The position numbers and the translations under genes are program-made. A stretch of DNA of 64,000 bases from VAZQ01 sp963702695. GTDB lineage: Bacteria; Pseudomonadota; Alphaproteobacteria; Rhizobiales; Xanthobacteraceae. Positions 32,914-43,400 of the stretch are shown here, in pieces; the first letter of the stretch is position 1; the number at the start of each line of letters is the position of its first letter. Location: assembly GCA_963702695.1 (NCBI GenBank), contig CAVPDS010000008.1:124001-188000 (forward strand). The letters run 5' to 3'. Below the pieces are notes generated by a model, which searched no databases, had not been told where the DNA came from, and saw nothing but the letters and a program-made list of their open reading frames with translations.

Positions 32914-35829
32914 TCAGACCCATTCTGCAGCAGCTGCCGATATCTCATTGCATTCTAGTTCTTTGCCGGCTTCGCGTTGAAACCAGCCTTGCAAGCGGTC
33001 GAGATAGAGGTAGACAACAGGCGTCGTGTAGAGCGTGAGCAACTGGCTGAGCGCGAGCCCTCCGACCATCGCGTAGCCAAGCGGCAGTCGCAGTTCCGAG
33101 CCTGTGCCGGTGCCGAGCGCGAGCGGCACCCCGGCCAGGAGGGCTGCCGCCGTGGTCATCAAGATCGGCCTAAATCGCAGCAGACAGGCTTCGCGAATCG
33201 CGGCTACCGGTTCCACCTGTCGGTCTCGTTCTGCCGAAATCGCAAAATCGACCAGCATGATGCCGTTTTTCTTGACGATCCCGATCAGCAGAATGATGCC
33301 GATGATGCCGATCACCGAGAGGTCCATGCCCCCCACAGAGAGTGCCAACAACGCACCGATCCCAGCCGAAGGAAGCGTGGAGAGGATGGTGAGTGGATGG
33401 ATGAAGCTTTCGTACAGCACGCCCAGAATGACATACACGACCACCAACGCAGCAATGATCAGCACCGGCATACTCGACAGCGAGCTTTGGAACGCCTGAG
33501 CGTTGCCCTGGAATGCGCTCGTCACGGTTCCGGGCAGGCGCAGGTCGAACGCGGCTTGGTTGATCGCCTCGACCGCCTGACCGAGCGCGACGCCGGGACG
33601 CAAATTGAACGACAGGGTAACCGACGGGAACTGCCCCTGGTGCGTCACCGACAACGGTCCAACTTTCGTGTAGTCGACGGTCACCAGCGCAGCCATCGGT
33701 ACGGCGGCACCGGTCAGCGGAGATTTCAGATAGATTCGATCGAGTGACGAGAAATCGGTCTGCAATTCCGGCAGGATTTCGAGGATGATGGGATAGGTAT
33801 TGAGCTGCGTGAAATACTGCGTGATCTGCCGCTGGCCGAACGCGTCGTTGAGGGTGTCGTCGATGAGCTGCGGGGATATCCCGAAGCGGGCGGCCTGGTC
33901 CCGATTGATTGTGACCTTGATCTGCGGCGCGTTCGCCTGAAGGTCGCTCGCGACATCGGCGATTTGCGGCGAGCGCCCGCATCGCTGAAAGCATTTTCTG
34001 CGACCAGGCAATCAACTCGCCGATGTCGGCGCTTTGCAGCGTGTACTGGAAACTGCCGCGAGCTGAGCGCCCGCCAACCGTGATGTCTTGGGTCGCCTGC
34101 AGGAAGAGGTTGACGCCCTCCACCTTCGCGATCTCGGGTCGCAGGCGGTTAATGACCTGGGACGCGCTGAGCGCACGCTCGTTCGCGCGGCTTCAGAACG
34201 ATGATGAAGCGGGCGGTATTGGCGGTCTGCGCATTGCCGTTGCCGCCGGTGCTGGCGGTCTGGGAGTTGAAACCGGCCACGTTGGGATCGCGCAGGATGA
34301 TCTCGCCGAGTACGCGCTGCAGGCGCTGCATCTCCTCTGACGAAACATCCTGGCCGGCCTCTGCAACCCCCTGGATCAAGCCCGTGTCCTGGCTCGGAAT
34401 AAAGCCCTTCGGCATCTGGATCATCATGACGACGGTAACGCCGAGCGTGAGAAAAAACACGCAAAGGGTGATGGCCTGATGGCGCAAGACGAGGTCAAGC
34501 GTGATCCGATAGCCAGTCAGTATTGAGTTGAACACGGCCTCAATGCCGCGGTAGAGGCGGCCATGCACATTCGAGTGCCGCATGAAGCGGGAGCACAACA
34601 TTGGTGCCAGCGTAAGCGACACCAGCGCCGAGACGAGAATCGATGCGGTGACCGTCAGAGCGAATTCGCGGAACATGCGTCCGACAATTCCACCCATCAG
34701 CAGGAGCGGAATGAACACCGCGACCAGCGAAAGGCTGATGGAAAGGACGGTGAACGCAATCTCGCGCGACCCTCTGAGGGCGGCTTCAAGGGGGGATAGG
34801 CCATCTTCGATGTGCCGATAGATATTCTCCACCACAACGATGGCGTCATCGACCACGAAGCCGATGGCGATCGTAAGCGCCATCAGCGATATGTTGTCGA
34901 GGCTGAAGTTAATCAGATACATCGCGGCAAACGAACCGAGCAACGAGAGAATGACCGTCACGCTCGGAATGGCCGTCGCCCAGAAATTGCGAAGGAACAA
35001 GAGCACGACAAGCACCACCAGTGCCACGGTCAGCATAAGAGTGAACTCGACGTCTTCCACCGAGGCGCGGATGGTCATAGTGCGGTCGAGCACCGTCTCG
35101 ACCGTGATCGCGGGAGGAATGTTGGCCGTGAGGCGGGGCAGTTGTGCCTTGATCTGGTCGACAGTCTCGATGACGTTGGCGCCGGGTTGTTTGTTGACGG
35201 CCAGCAGGATGCCGGGAGTGTTGTTCTGGAAGGCCGCCGTATTCCGGTCCGCCGCAGCGGAGATCGCCTGACCGATATCGCGGACTCGAACTGGCGTCCC
35301 CTCGCGATAGGCGATGATGACATCATCGAACAGCGCGGGTTCGGTAATTTGATCGTTCGCCATGAACGTGAAGTTCGCTTTGGGCGTGGTGAGGGTGCCT
35401 TTTGGAGCATTGGTGGTGGCGCTTACCAAAGAGATGCGCACATCTTCGAGGGTCAGGCCTCGGGCCGCAAGCTTGGCAGGATCGACCTGGACACGGATCG
35501 AGGGGCGCTGTTCACCACCGATCGAGACCTGCGCAACGCCAGGGACCTGCGAAATCTGCTGCGCCAGAAAATTGTCGGCATACTCATCGACGACCGTAAG
35601 TGGGAGGGTATCGGAGCGCAGAGACAGGATCAGGATCGGCGCGTCGGCTGGATTGAGCTTGCGGTAGATCGGGGGCGAGGTCATCGATTGCGGCAGCGTC
35701 TTGCCAGCAGCCGTGATCGCAGCCTGTACATCTTGCGCCGCCGAATCGATGTTGCGGTTGAGATCGAACTGGATGGTCACCGAGGTGGCGCCCAGCGCGC
35801 TGAACGAGGTCATCTGGGTGACGGCGGTG
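32914..35829 (-). pseudogene. Broken RND efflux transporter (MdtB/AcrB family)
   Basis: Nearly a whole inner-membrane RND pump can be read in pieces. From the N-terminal side: TQMTSFSALGATSVTIQFDL through the first transmembrane block (IAIGFVVDDAIVVVENIYRH) to NTARFIIVLKPRERA, ending in a frameshift near 34190. EGVNLFLQATQDITVGGRSA follows in a second frame to about 33975. A third frame carries PQIADVASDLQANAPQIKVT to the natural end near GWFQREAGKE. The first roughly 80 residues, including the first membrane helix, are missing because the frame is fused directly to the end of the neighbouring membrane-fusion protein. The conserved Asp pair VDDAI needed for proton transfer is present. Two frameshifts plus the N-terminal deletion make a working pump unlikely. 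Confidence 0.85.
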
Positions 35830-36845
35830 TTCTTCTCTGTCACGATCCAAGCAAACAGTCCCTGCGGCCCGCGCTGCACAGCGCTCGTTGGAACCACCAA
35901 GACATTCTTGCGGGTCTCTAGCAGCAGACGCGCGTTGACAAAATCGCCCGGCCATAGCTGCTCGTCGTCATTGGCGAATATGCCCTTGAGGCGAATTGGT
36001 GGAGGCGGCCTGGCTGATCAGGTTGTCGATGAGGAGAAGTGTGCCCGTGCTTAAGACGCGAAGGTTGTCCTGATCGAATGCGGTCACTTCAACCGGCCCG
36101 CGGGCCAGCGCAGCGCGCACATCGCCGAGCGCGCGAGCCGGAAGGGTGAACATGACCGCGGATGGGCGCACCGACACCAGCGTTGCGATGGCGCCCGCGT
36201 CGGAAGGTCGTACAAGGTTCCCTGGATCGATACCTGGCGCACGCCAATGCGTCCGTCGCTCGGCGCGGTAATAGTGGTGTAATCCAGCTGCGTTTGGGCC
36301 GTGGTGATGGCGGCGTCATCTGCATCGATCGACGCCTTCAACTGATCGACCTTGGTTTGCTGCTGATCGAGGTTCTGTTGCGTCCCGGCATTCTTTTCCG
36401 TCAACATTTTTGCGCGTGCTAAATCTTTTTCGGCACCGGCGAGCAAAGCGGCATCTTGGGCACGTTTTGCCTTCGCTTGATCGAGCGCCGCCTGGAACAG
36501 CCGGGGATCGATTTTTGCCAGCACATCTCCTTTCTTGACGTGCTGGCCCTCGGCGAAATTGACCTCCTGCAGCTTCCCCTCGACCTGGCTGTGGATCGCA
36601 ACGGTATAGGATGCCTGTACTGTACCGAGTCCCGTGAGGTAGACGGGCAGGTCGCGGCGCGCCGCAACGACGACGGTCACGGGCACGCTGGCGCGTGCTG
36701 CCGGACGCGGCTCGCGTGTCGCGGAAGGTGCTGCGAAATGCTGCCAGGCAAGCCATCCACCGCCGCCCAGAATCGTCAGGCAGGCGATGCCCATCGCGAG
36801 GTGACGCCAAGGTCCATGCCCGCGGGCGCGACTTTCAACCTGCAT
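35824..36845 (-). pseudogene. Broken RND membrane-fusion protein (MdtA/HlyD type)
   Basis: Reads as a periplasmic adaptor: an N-terminal anchor (MGIACLTILGGGGWLAWQHF), then VPVTVVVAARRDLPVYLTGLGT, a long alpha-hairpin (about LFQAALDQAKAKRAQDAALL) and TTITAPSDGRIGVRQVSIQG. A one-base loss near 36218 (cagggaacc where cagggcaacc is expected) shifts the frame to SVRPSAVMFTLPARALGDVR. A second shift near 35997 leads to IRLKGIFANDDEQLWPGDFV and VVPTSAVQRGPQGLFAWIVT. It then ends by fusing in frame with the RND pump at about 35824. The last 50-80 residues normal for this family are missing. An ATG at 36845 is the likely original start. Confidence 0.82.
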
Positions 36846-36850
36846 CTTGA

Positions 36851-37012
36851 TTCGGGCTCGTCGGCAAGCTGACATCTTCCAAGTGGGCGCAGCTGGAGAA
36901 ATGCGCACAAGATACGGCGTTGCGCGACATCGGCGATCTTGTGAAGCAGAGCATCCTCGCCAAGGACGCCGCAGGCGGCCGGAGCACCAGTTACTCCTTG
37001 GCCGAAAATTGA
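36851..37012 (+). pseudogene. Fic-family protein, C-terminal fragment
   Basis: A 53-codon run ending at TGA 37010-37012. It reads GLVGKLTSSKWAQLEKCAQD, then TALRDIGDLVKQSILAKDAA and GGRSTSYSLAEN, which matches the C-terminal winged-helix end of Fic (AMP-transferase) proteins. The Fic core with its HPFxxGNGR motif is absent. A stop codon (36848-36850) directly precedes the run. It overlaps nothing functional and is read opposite to the broken efflux genes. Confidence 0.7.
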
Positions 37013-37254
37013 CAGTCGATTACAGCTCATAAGACGATGACCGAGGAGATTGCATTTCATTGCGCACCGGAATTATCAACCTTCTGGTTGACACCGTGCC
37101 TTTGCTGAACCGATCCAAAAAGGTTGATGAATTTCTGCCAATGCGGCCTCCAGACATCTCGACTTCGCGCGAGAGTTGCCGCGGTGCAGGAGTACTCCGG
37201 TGCGAGAAATCGAGAGCGTCTGCTGTCGCTGCTGATTCCCTCCAGCGCGCTGCT

Positions 37255-37696
37255 GAGCATTGTCCATGGTTGAAGGCCATGGTCGATACCGGCGAGATTT
37301 TTCACCCGCTGCGCTGGAGCCCGCAACAGGCGGTGCAATTGCTCAAGGACGTTCCCGCTCTCGAAAGCGCCGGCGTCGTCGGGCGCATGCCGGCGAGCTG
37401 GCGCATGAACCGCCCCGCGCGTCCGCAGGTGAAGGCAACGGCTGGGGGGAACACACCGTCGCAAGCAGACCAAAACGGTCAAGCAACTGCGGGCCGATAC
37501 GCGCATCGCTCTCACCGGTACGCCCATCGAAAGCCGGCTAAGCGACCTGTGGTCGATCTTCGACTTCATCAATCCCGAGCTCTTGGGATCGTCGAAGGAA
37601 TTTTCGTCCTTCGTCAAACGCTTCGCCGACCGACCGCATAACCCTTATGGCCCGCTCCGCGACTTGGTGCGTCCCTACATCCTGCGGCGGCAATAA
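37255..37696 (+). pseudogene. SNF2-family helicase, internally deleted fragment
   Basis: The first piece (about 37255-37450) reads PWLKAMVDTGEIFHPLRWSP, then QAVQLLKDVPALESAGVVGR and PASWRMNRPARPQVKATAG, typical of the region before the ATPase domain of bacterial SNF2 helicases. The second (37463-37696) reads KQTKTVKQLRADTRIALTGT and PIESRLSDLWSIFDFINPEL, then RDLVRPYILRRQ and a stop; this is motif III and after. Walker A and the DEGH region between them, and everything after RPYILRR, are missing. The two pieces are in different frames. Non-functional remnant. Confidence 0.75.
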
Positions 37697-37737
37697 TCGA
37701 GCGCGGCGTCAGGCTGCCGGGCCGTGCTGTCAGCCGC

Positions 37738-39870
37738 CTATCTGCTGGGAAACCTTACCTCGTTGGTCCAGCTATCCAACTCGCTTGGAAGGGCCAAACG
37801 CTTTGCGATTAGGGCTTCGATCTGCGCTCGGCGTTGCGCATAGAACTGCACCGCTCCGCCGGGATAGAGTTCTTCGAGCGAAGGACGGGAGTCGCCGGCG
37901 GCAACGCGCGCCGCTTTCGTCGCGGCGAATGGAATGAAGCCACTGTTGCCAGCGCAGAGTTCGTCCTCACCATGCCCAGCGGCACGAAAGTTGCGGCCCA
38001 TGTAGGTGCCGAGCGGCGCCGCCAAATCTGGCCCTATAACGCCGCCGCGGGGATTGCCGGTCGTCGGATCGGTTGCCGGCACATAAATTGGGTAGGCGGG
38101 TCCGTAACTCGGAGGCACCGTGCTGTGACTCGATACCTGCACCACCGCAATCCGCCGGTTGAAAGGGAAGCCCGGTATGTTCGGCCATGTCGCAGCTTGC
38201 TGGTCCAGTGGCTGCAGTGTTTTGGCTGTGAGATTGGGATATTCGGAAGCGGGCGGTTGTCGCTTATGTGTCACCCATTCGTCCATGGCGACGACTAGCG
38301 CGCGATCGACGGCCGAATCGTCAAGCGGATTACTCACTAACTTGCAAGCGGTCACCGGGGCAGCGCTCGGTGTGCCGTTACCAGCGCCATGCGCCTGACC
38401 TGACAATTGATAAGCTCGGACGTTAGCCGGCAGCGCGATGCCGTTTTCCTCTTGTATCTCGCCGCTGGTACCGTGATCCAAAGGCGGCGTGGCGCCCTCG
38501 GGCTTGCGAAGGGGGTGCCCCTCCGCATCCGTCACCACCAGCGAGATGTGGCCGTTCCAACTTTCGTAGTCGGAATCGATGTGAAACAACTTTGGGCAAG
38601 TTCCTGTGGCGTTGCACTTCTTTAGTATGCCGTCGGTCTTGCCCGTGAGCGAGTCATAAACTGTTTGGTAAGTGAATGGGGGCTGAGTACCCGGATAGTC
38701 TCGTTCTTCGTGCTGCCGAATCCACCGAGAGGTTTGCGCGAAGGGCAGGTTGTGGTCGGTCATACGCCCACCGGACACGAGCGCGAGAGCGCCGTCAAAC
38801 ACCATCCGGCCAGCCAAATCTTCATTGAACCCTTTGTAGATAAACTCTTTGAGAAGCCGCCCACTTTGCGACCTGCCCCAGGCATAGACCGCCGCTATCG
38901 GCATTCCGTTAGGACGAGCCGGGTTCGCGTTGCCGGCATTGTCCGTCGTCTGATGGCGTAAGTACGAGATTAGGTCGCGCACTGCGACGAAGCCGACACC
39001 CCCCACGTAGGGATTCTGCGCCTCGTAGACGAGTTCGTAGATGGCGCCGCGATCCATGCCTTTGCTCATGCCCTCGGTGAGGTCGATCGTCACCCGGGTG
39101 GGGCTTGTAAACGAGACGGCGGAAATCGACAGCGGTATACGCGCATCATCGTAGTTTTGGCGCACGGTAAGCGTCGCACCCGCCGGCGAATTGACGGTTG
39201 CGGTCACCGCGGGATACGGAGGATAGGTCAAATTCGAATTAAGGGTATTGTCGGTGACACTCTGAGTGTTCCCGGCGCCAGTCTCGGGCGTATCGGGAAC
39301 ATAAACCTCCATCACTTTCTTGGTGAGGGGCTGTCTTCCGTTCGTTGCGATAGGGAAGTACGCCTTGTAAAGGGCAGTACTAGGGTTGGCCTCGGGCTGC
39401 CACCCGCTTAACACGATCTCATAACCTTGCTCCATCAGAAAACCGTTGCCGAGATTGTTGAGTGCTCCCTTGTTCAAGATGCCGAACGATTGCGGGGCAC
39501 CTCGATTGATAATCTCATAAAAGATTCGACCGTTGCCTGCCGCGGCATTCACCGGCCGAAGGACGGCAATATCCATGCTATACTCGATTAGGCCGTCGGC
39601 ATTGAGCGGTGCCAAATTGAAATTGGTCAGACCCGAATTAGTGGAGGCCAGCGGATCGATGGTGCCGTAAGCCTTTCCGCTAAAGATTTCGTAGGGGCCT
39701 ACGGAGCCAAAACTCTTGCCACCGAACGCCGGCAGGATGCTTGCGATGCGTACTTCGGTGATGCCCCCTCTCGGGGTAGGCGACTGCGCCTCGCCCTGAA
39801 ATGCCGCGAAAACCATTGGCGCAACTACAACGGCGATCTTGATGTAGTGCCAGTGTCTACGATCCGACAT
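37738..39870 (-). CDS. Large exported alpha/beta-hydrolase domain protein
   Basis: A 710-residue protein of the alpha/beta hydrolase domain (Abhydrolase_10-like) family, which is largely uncharacterised and includes enzymes acting on esters. A hydrophobic N-terminus (IKIAVVVAPMVFAAFQGEAQ) is a likely signal peptide. Probable nucleophile elbow: AWGRSQSGRLLKEFI, with Ser in GRSQSG. Later AYQLSGQAHGAG and YPIYVPATDPTTGNPRGG are also conserved-looking. Codon use is visibly less G+C-biased than in the cox genes, a sign of transfer. ATG 39870 is chosen, with aaggg 9-10 bases upstream; ATG 39888 is an alternative. Confidence 0.75.
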   Translation of the reverse strand: MSDRRHWHYIKIAVVVAPMVFAAFQGEAQSPTPRGGITEVRIASILPAFGGKSFGSVGPYEIFSGKAYGTIDPLASTNSGLTNFNLAPLNADGLIEYSMDIAVLRPVNAAAGNGRIFYEIINRGAPQSFGILNKGALNNLGNGFLMEQGYEIVLSGWQPEANPSTALYKAYFPIATNGRQPLTKKVMEVYVPDTPETGAGNTQSVTDNTLNSNLTYPPYPAVTATVNSPAGATLTVRQNYDDARIPLSISAVSFTSPTRVTIDLTEGMSKGMDRGAIYELVYEAQNPYVGGVGFVAVRDLISYLRHQTTDNAGNANPARPNGMPIAAVYAWGRSQSGRLLKEFIYKGFNEDLAGRMVFDGALALVSGGRMTDHNLPFAQTSRWIRQHEERDYPGTQPPFTYQTVYDSLTGKTDGILKKCNATGTCPKLFHIDSDYESWNGHISLVVTDAEGHPLRKPEGATPPLDHGTSGEIQEENGIALPANVRAYQLSGQAHGAGNGTPSAAPVTACKLVSNPLDDSAVDRALVVAMDEWVTHKRQPPASEYPNLTAKTLQPLDQQAATWPNIPGFPFNRRIAVVQVSSHSTVPPSYGPAYPIYVPATDPTTGNPRGGVIGPDLAAPLGTYMGRNFRAAGHGEDELCAGNSGFIPFAATKAARVAAGDSRPSLEELYPGGAVQFYAQRRAQIEALIAKRLALPSELDSWTNEVRFPSR

Positions 39871-40088
39871 TTGTCTTACCCTTCGCATGGAGCCTTGATA
39901 TTTTGGGCCACGCGCCGCGTGGGTACAAGTCCGATGCGATACTGCAGTCCGTTGTCCGAAAGCGGACTTGGCGTTGGGTTTCTCCAAAGTGCCGGCCTTG
40001 CAGGGCCGGCGCTTGGTTGGGAGCGCACCCGATAGAAATTCAGGCGATTACCGGCGCAATTTCCGGCGAGTGTGGCTTCTGTTCGCTG

Positions 40089-40358
40089 TTATTCTGTCGC
40101 CAACGTCGCTCCGCCGGTCGGGGGCGCGTGATAGAAGATGTTGGCGAAAGCGAATCCTGGCTCGGGTGGAACTGCCGCAAGGCTCCCTATGATGCCGGGA
40201 ACCCAGAAACTCACACCGCCTTCGTCGGCCGAAGCGGGATTCGATTGGTAGATAGCGGGACATGCCGCGAGCAGCGCCAACAAGAGCACGGTTGCTCGCC
40301 GCCGAAAGCCGAAATTGTCACTTGCCGTAGTTGATGACTTGCTTTGACCGGGTGCCAT
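40089..40358 (-). pseudogene. Truncated SphA/MetA-like outer-membrane channel, N-terminus only
   Basis: An 89-residue frame with a signal peptide (ATVLLLALLAACPAIYQSNP) followed by ADEGGVSFWVPGIIGSLAAV and PPEPGFAFANIFYHAPPTGG. This start is typical of the SphA-like / Phenol_MetA_deg channel family encoded near degradation genes, whose members have about 300 residues. The frame stops after GGATLATE and no continuation is found in other frames. It lies upstream of the hydrolase gene on the same strand, so the two may once have formed an operon. Confidence 0.65.
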
Positions 40359-40653
40359 GCCGCCCCTCCCATGCCAGCAAATCTTTGCAACGATGTCGCT
40401 GGATTATGGCTGTCCAAAGCCGGATCGTCCCGCCAGTGAGTATTGCGTCAGTTGTTTGTCGGTTCGCGTGTCATTTCGGTCACATCCTCCGCCGCGTGGT
40501 AGGAAAAGACCGCTTCATAGATCATCAAGCACAAGGAGTGCCGTGCGAAATTTCTCAGCGGACTGTGATGCGGTCACTCCGATCAGGTGATAGCTTTCGG
40601 TTGTCAATTGCCGAAATTTCTTTGGCCCAGCGCCGGAGGCGGAGGCAGGCACG
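40359..40653. other. Intergenic stretch upstream of the sulfatase cluster
   Basis: No gene is supported. It separates the minus-strand channel fragment from the plus-strand FGE gene and should hold the promoter of the sulfatase cluster. No clear hairpin or operator palindrome was seen. Confidence 0.45.
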
Positions 40654-41649
40654 ATGAAGATCGGCCAGCCACTTGCAAATGCCGAGATCAGCGCAGTCCA
40701 GCACAAGACTGTGCGGCCTGTTGAAATGGTACGAATTCCCTGCGGCACGTTCCGCATGGGCTCGGACCGACATTATCCCGAGGAAGCACCGGCGCACCGC
40801 ATCAGTGTCGCCGCATTCTGGATAGACCGGACACCGGTCACGAACCGCGAGTTCCGCAAGTTCGTGAACACGACCGGCTATGTCACCTTCGCGGAGATCA
40901 AGCCGGACGCCAGCGACTATCCCGGTGCGCTGCCCGATATGCTTAAGGCCGGATCGCTGGTGTTCACGCCGCCCAAACACCAGGTCGACCTGCGTAACTG
41001 GGGCGAATGGTGGAATTTCAAGTTTGGCGCCAACTGGCGGCGGCCCTACGGCCCACGCTCGTCAATCAGCGGCCTTGACGATCATCCAGTCGTGCACGTC
41101 GCCTATCGCGATGCCGAGGCCTATGCCAAATGGGCCGGCAAGGAATTGCCGACCGAGGCCGAATGGGAGTTCGCTGCGCGCGGCGGGCTCGACGGCGCCG
41201 AGTTCGCCTGGGGCGACGAGTTCGCGCCAGGCGGCAAGCACATGGCCAATACATGGCAGGGGGCGTTCCCGCACCAGAACCTCGGTGAGGACGGCTACGA
41301 GCGGACCTCGCCGGTGACCGCGTTCCCGCCGAACGGCTACGGCGTGCACGACATGATCGGCAACGTCTGGGAATGGACCGCCGACTGGTGGTCGTCGCAG
41401 CACGAGGCCGATGCGACGAAGGCGTGCTGCATTCCGGAAAACCCGCGCGGCGGGCCGGAACCGGCGAGCTACGACCCCTGCCAACCGCAGATCAAGATTC
41501 CACGCAAGGTGCTCAAAGGCGGCTCGCACCTGTGCGCGCCGAACTACTGCCGCCGCTATCGACCGGCCGCTCGCCACGCCGAGCCGGTCGATACGTCCAC
41601 GAGCCACGTCGGATTCCGGTGTGTCATCCGCGAAGGGAGCAAGTCATGA
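40654..41649 (+). CDS. Formylglycine-generating enzyme (sulfatase-activating)
   Basis: A 331-residue oxidase that converts the Cys of a CxPxR/CxAxR sulfatase motif to formylglycine using O2 and copper, in the cytoplasm before export. Family blocks are MVRIPCGTFRMGSD, AFWIDRTPVTNREFRKFV, LPTEAEWEFAARGG, GNVWEWTADWW and KGGSHLCAPNYCRRYRPAAR. The two copper-binding Cys are Cys294 and Cys299, so it is predicted to be active and not one of the Cys-lacking FGE-like proteins. Ggagg lies upstream of the ATG. Its stop overlaps the start of the first sulfatase by 4 bases (ATGA), a strong sign of coupled production. Confidence 0.95.
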   Translation: MKIGQPLANAEISAVQHKTVRPVEMVRIPCGTFRMGSDRHYPEEAPAHRISVAAFWIDRTPVTNREFRKFVNTTGYVTFAEIKPDASDYPGALPDMLKAGSLVFTPPKHQVDLRNWGEWWNFKFGANWRRPYGPRSSISGLDDHPVVHVAYRDAEAYAKWAGKELPTEAEWEFAARGGLDGAEFAWGDEFAPGGKHMANTWQGAFPHQNLGEDGYERTSPVTAFPPNGYGVHDMIGNVWEWTADWWSSQHEADATKACCIPENPRGGPEPASYDPCQPQIKIPRKVLKGGSHLCAPNYCRRYRPAARHAEPVDTSTSHVGFRCVIREGSKS

Positions 41650-43355
41650 GTGCGAAGAGCGATCGAGATAGGACCGTAGCTAAGACCAACGCGAACGATC
41701 GCACGCTAAATCGGCGGAATCTTCTACTCGGTGGGAGTACGCTTGCCGCTGCAGCGCTGGGATCGCCTTTACCAGTCCAGCTCGCGCAGTCGCCGGCACA
41801 GGCGCAACCAGCGCCTACCGGACGCCGGCCGAACATCCTCGTCATCTTCGGCGACGACATCGGCCAATCGAACATCAGCGCCTACACATTCGGGCTGATG
41901 GGCTACCGCACTCCGAACATCGACCGCATCGCTCGCGAAGGCATGATGTTTACCGACTACTACGCCGACCAGAGCTGCACGGCAGGCCGGTCGTCATTTA
42001 TCACCGGCCAGGCGACGCTGCGCACCGGCCTCTCGAAGGTCGGCATTCCGGGGGCAACCATAGGCATCCAACCCCGAGACGCGACGCTGGCTGAACTGCT
42101 CAAGCCGCTCGGCTACGCAACCGGACAATTCGGCAAGAACCATCTCGGCGACCGCAACGAATTTCTGCCGACGGTGCATGGCTTCGACGAGTTCTTCGGC
42201 AATCTCTATCACCTGAACGCCGAGGAAGAGCCGGAGCAGCGCACTTATCCGCGCGATCCCGCGTTCCGGGCGAAGTTCGGCCCGCGCGGCGTCCTGCGCT
42301 GCAAAGCGTCGGACCGCGACGATCCGACAGTCGATCCGCGCTTCGGCAAAATCGGCAAACAGACCATCGAAGATACCGGCCCGCTCACTCGGAAGCGGAT
42401 GGAGACCATCGATGACGAAACGTCAGCGGCGGCGATCGACTACATCCGGCGGCAGGCGCGTGCCAACCAGCCGTTCTTCTGCTGGTTCAACTCGACCCGC
42501 ATGCACTTCCGCACCCATGTTCGCGAAGAGCACCGCAGTCCGCCTGGACTGACGGCGAAGACTGAATATGCCGACGGCATGGTCGAGCACGACGCGACAG
42601 TCGGCACGATCCTCAAGGCGCTGGACGACCTTGGCATCGCCAACGACACCATCGTGATCTACACCACCGATAACGGCCCGCATGAAAATTCCTGGCCCGA
42701 CGGCGGCACCTCACCATTCCGCAGCGAGAAGACCACGAACTGGGAAGGTGGCTACCGCGTTCCGTGCCTGATCCGTTGGCCCGGACAGATCGCGCCGGGA
42801 TCGGTGTCGAACGAGATCGTCAGTTCGCTCGATTGGGTTCCGACGCTGATGGCCGCGGCAGGCGAGCCGGACATCAAGGGCAAGCTGCTGACCGGTTACA
42901 ACGCGATCGGCAAGACCTTCAAGGTCCACCTCGACGGCTACAATCAGCTTCCTCACCTGACCGGTCAGCAGGAACATGGCGCACGCAAGGAGTTCATCTA
43001 TTTCAACGACGACGGCGATCTTGTCGCGTTGCGTTACGAGAACTGGAAGTTCGTGTTCGAGGAGCAGCGTTCTCCCGGCACGCTGCAGGTCTGGGCCGAG
43101 CCTTTCACCAAGCTGCGCCTGCCCAAATTGTTCGATCTCCGCGCTGATCCCTACGAGCGGGCCGACATCACGTCGAACACTTATTACGACTGGCTGCTCT
43201 CCCAAGGTTACGTGATCGTGGCGGCCCAATCGGTGGTGGGCGAGTTCCTGGCGTCATTCAAGGACTATCCGCCGAGCCAGCGCGCGCAAAGCTTCAGCAT
43301 CGATCAGATCGTCGAGAAGATGCAGCAGAGCCTTGACGCTGCACAGTCGCGCTAG
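41646..43355 (+). CDS. Tat-exported sulfatase with CTAGR motif
   Basis: A 569-residue type I sulfatase. The N-terminus NRRNLLLGGSTLAAAALGSP is a twin-arginine signal, so it is folded and activated before export to the periplasm. Metal-ligand Asp pair FGDDIGQ at residues 69-73; formylglycine motif CTAGR with Cys111, the alanine version of C-x-(P/A)-x-R; FGKNHLGD, TTDNGPHENSWPDGG and SEKTTNWEGGYRVPCLIRWP follow. It is translationally coupled to the FGE gene. The sulfate ester it cleaves is unknown. Its middle part (RKRMETIDDETSAAAIDYIR) resembles arylsulfatase A types. Confidence 0.94.
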   Translation: MSAKSDRDRTVAKTNANDRTLNRRNLLLGGSTLAAAALGSPLPVQLAQSPAQAQPAPTGRRPNILVIFGDDIGQSNISAYTFGLMGYRTPNIDRIAREGMMFTDYYADQSCTAGRSSFITGQATLRTGLSKVGIPGATIGIQPRDATLAELLKPLGYATGQFGKNHLGDRNEFLPTVHGFDEFFGNLYHLNAEEEPEQRTYPRDPAFRAKFGPRGVLRCKASDRDDPTVDPRFGKIGKQTIEDTGPLTRKRMETIDDETSAAAIDYIRRQARANQPFFCWFNSTRMHFRTHVREEHRSPPGLTAKTEYADGMVEHDATVGTILKALDDLGIANDTIVIYTTDNGPHENSWPDGGTSPFRSEKTTNWEGGYRVPCLIRWPGQIAPGSVSNEIVSSLDWVPTLMAAAGEPDIKGKLLTGYNAIGKTFKVHLDGYNQLPHLTGQQEHGARKEFIYFNDDGDLVALRYENWKFVFEEQRSPGTLQVWAEPFTKLRLPKLFDLRADPYERADITSNTYYDWLLSQGYVIVAAQSVVGEFLASFKDYPPSQRAQSFSIDQIVEKMQQSLDAAQSR

Positions 43356-43400
43356 GGCGGCTGCAAATAATCCCAACGGACAGCCTGAGGAAGGATTTCA

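Noticed and set aside
37057..37617. A 186-codon minus-strand frame
   Set aside because: It is antisense to clear SNF2 helicase motifs on the plus strand and has no recognisable domain.
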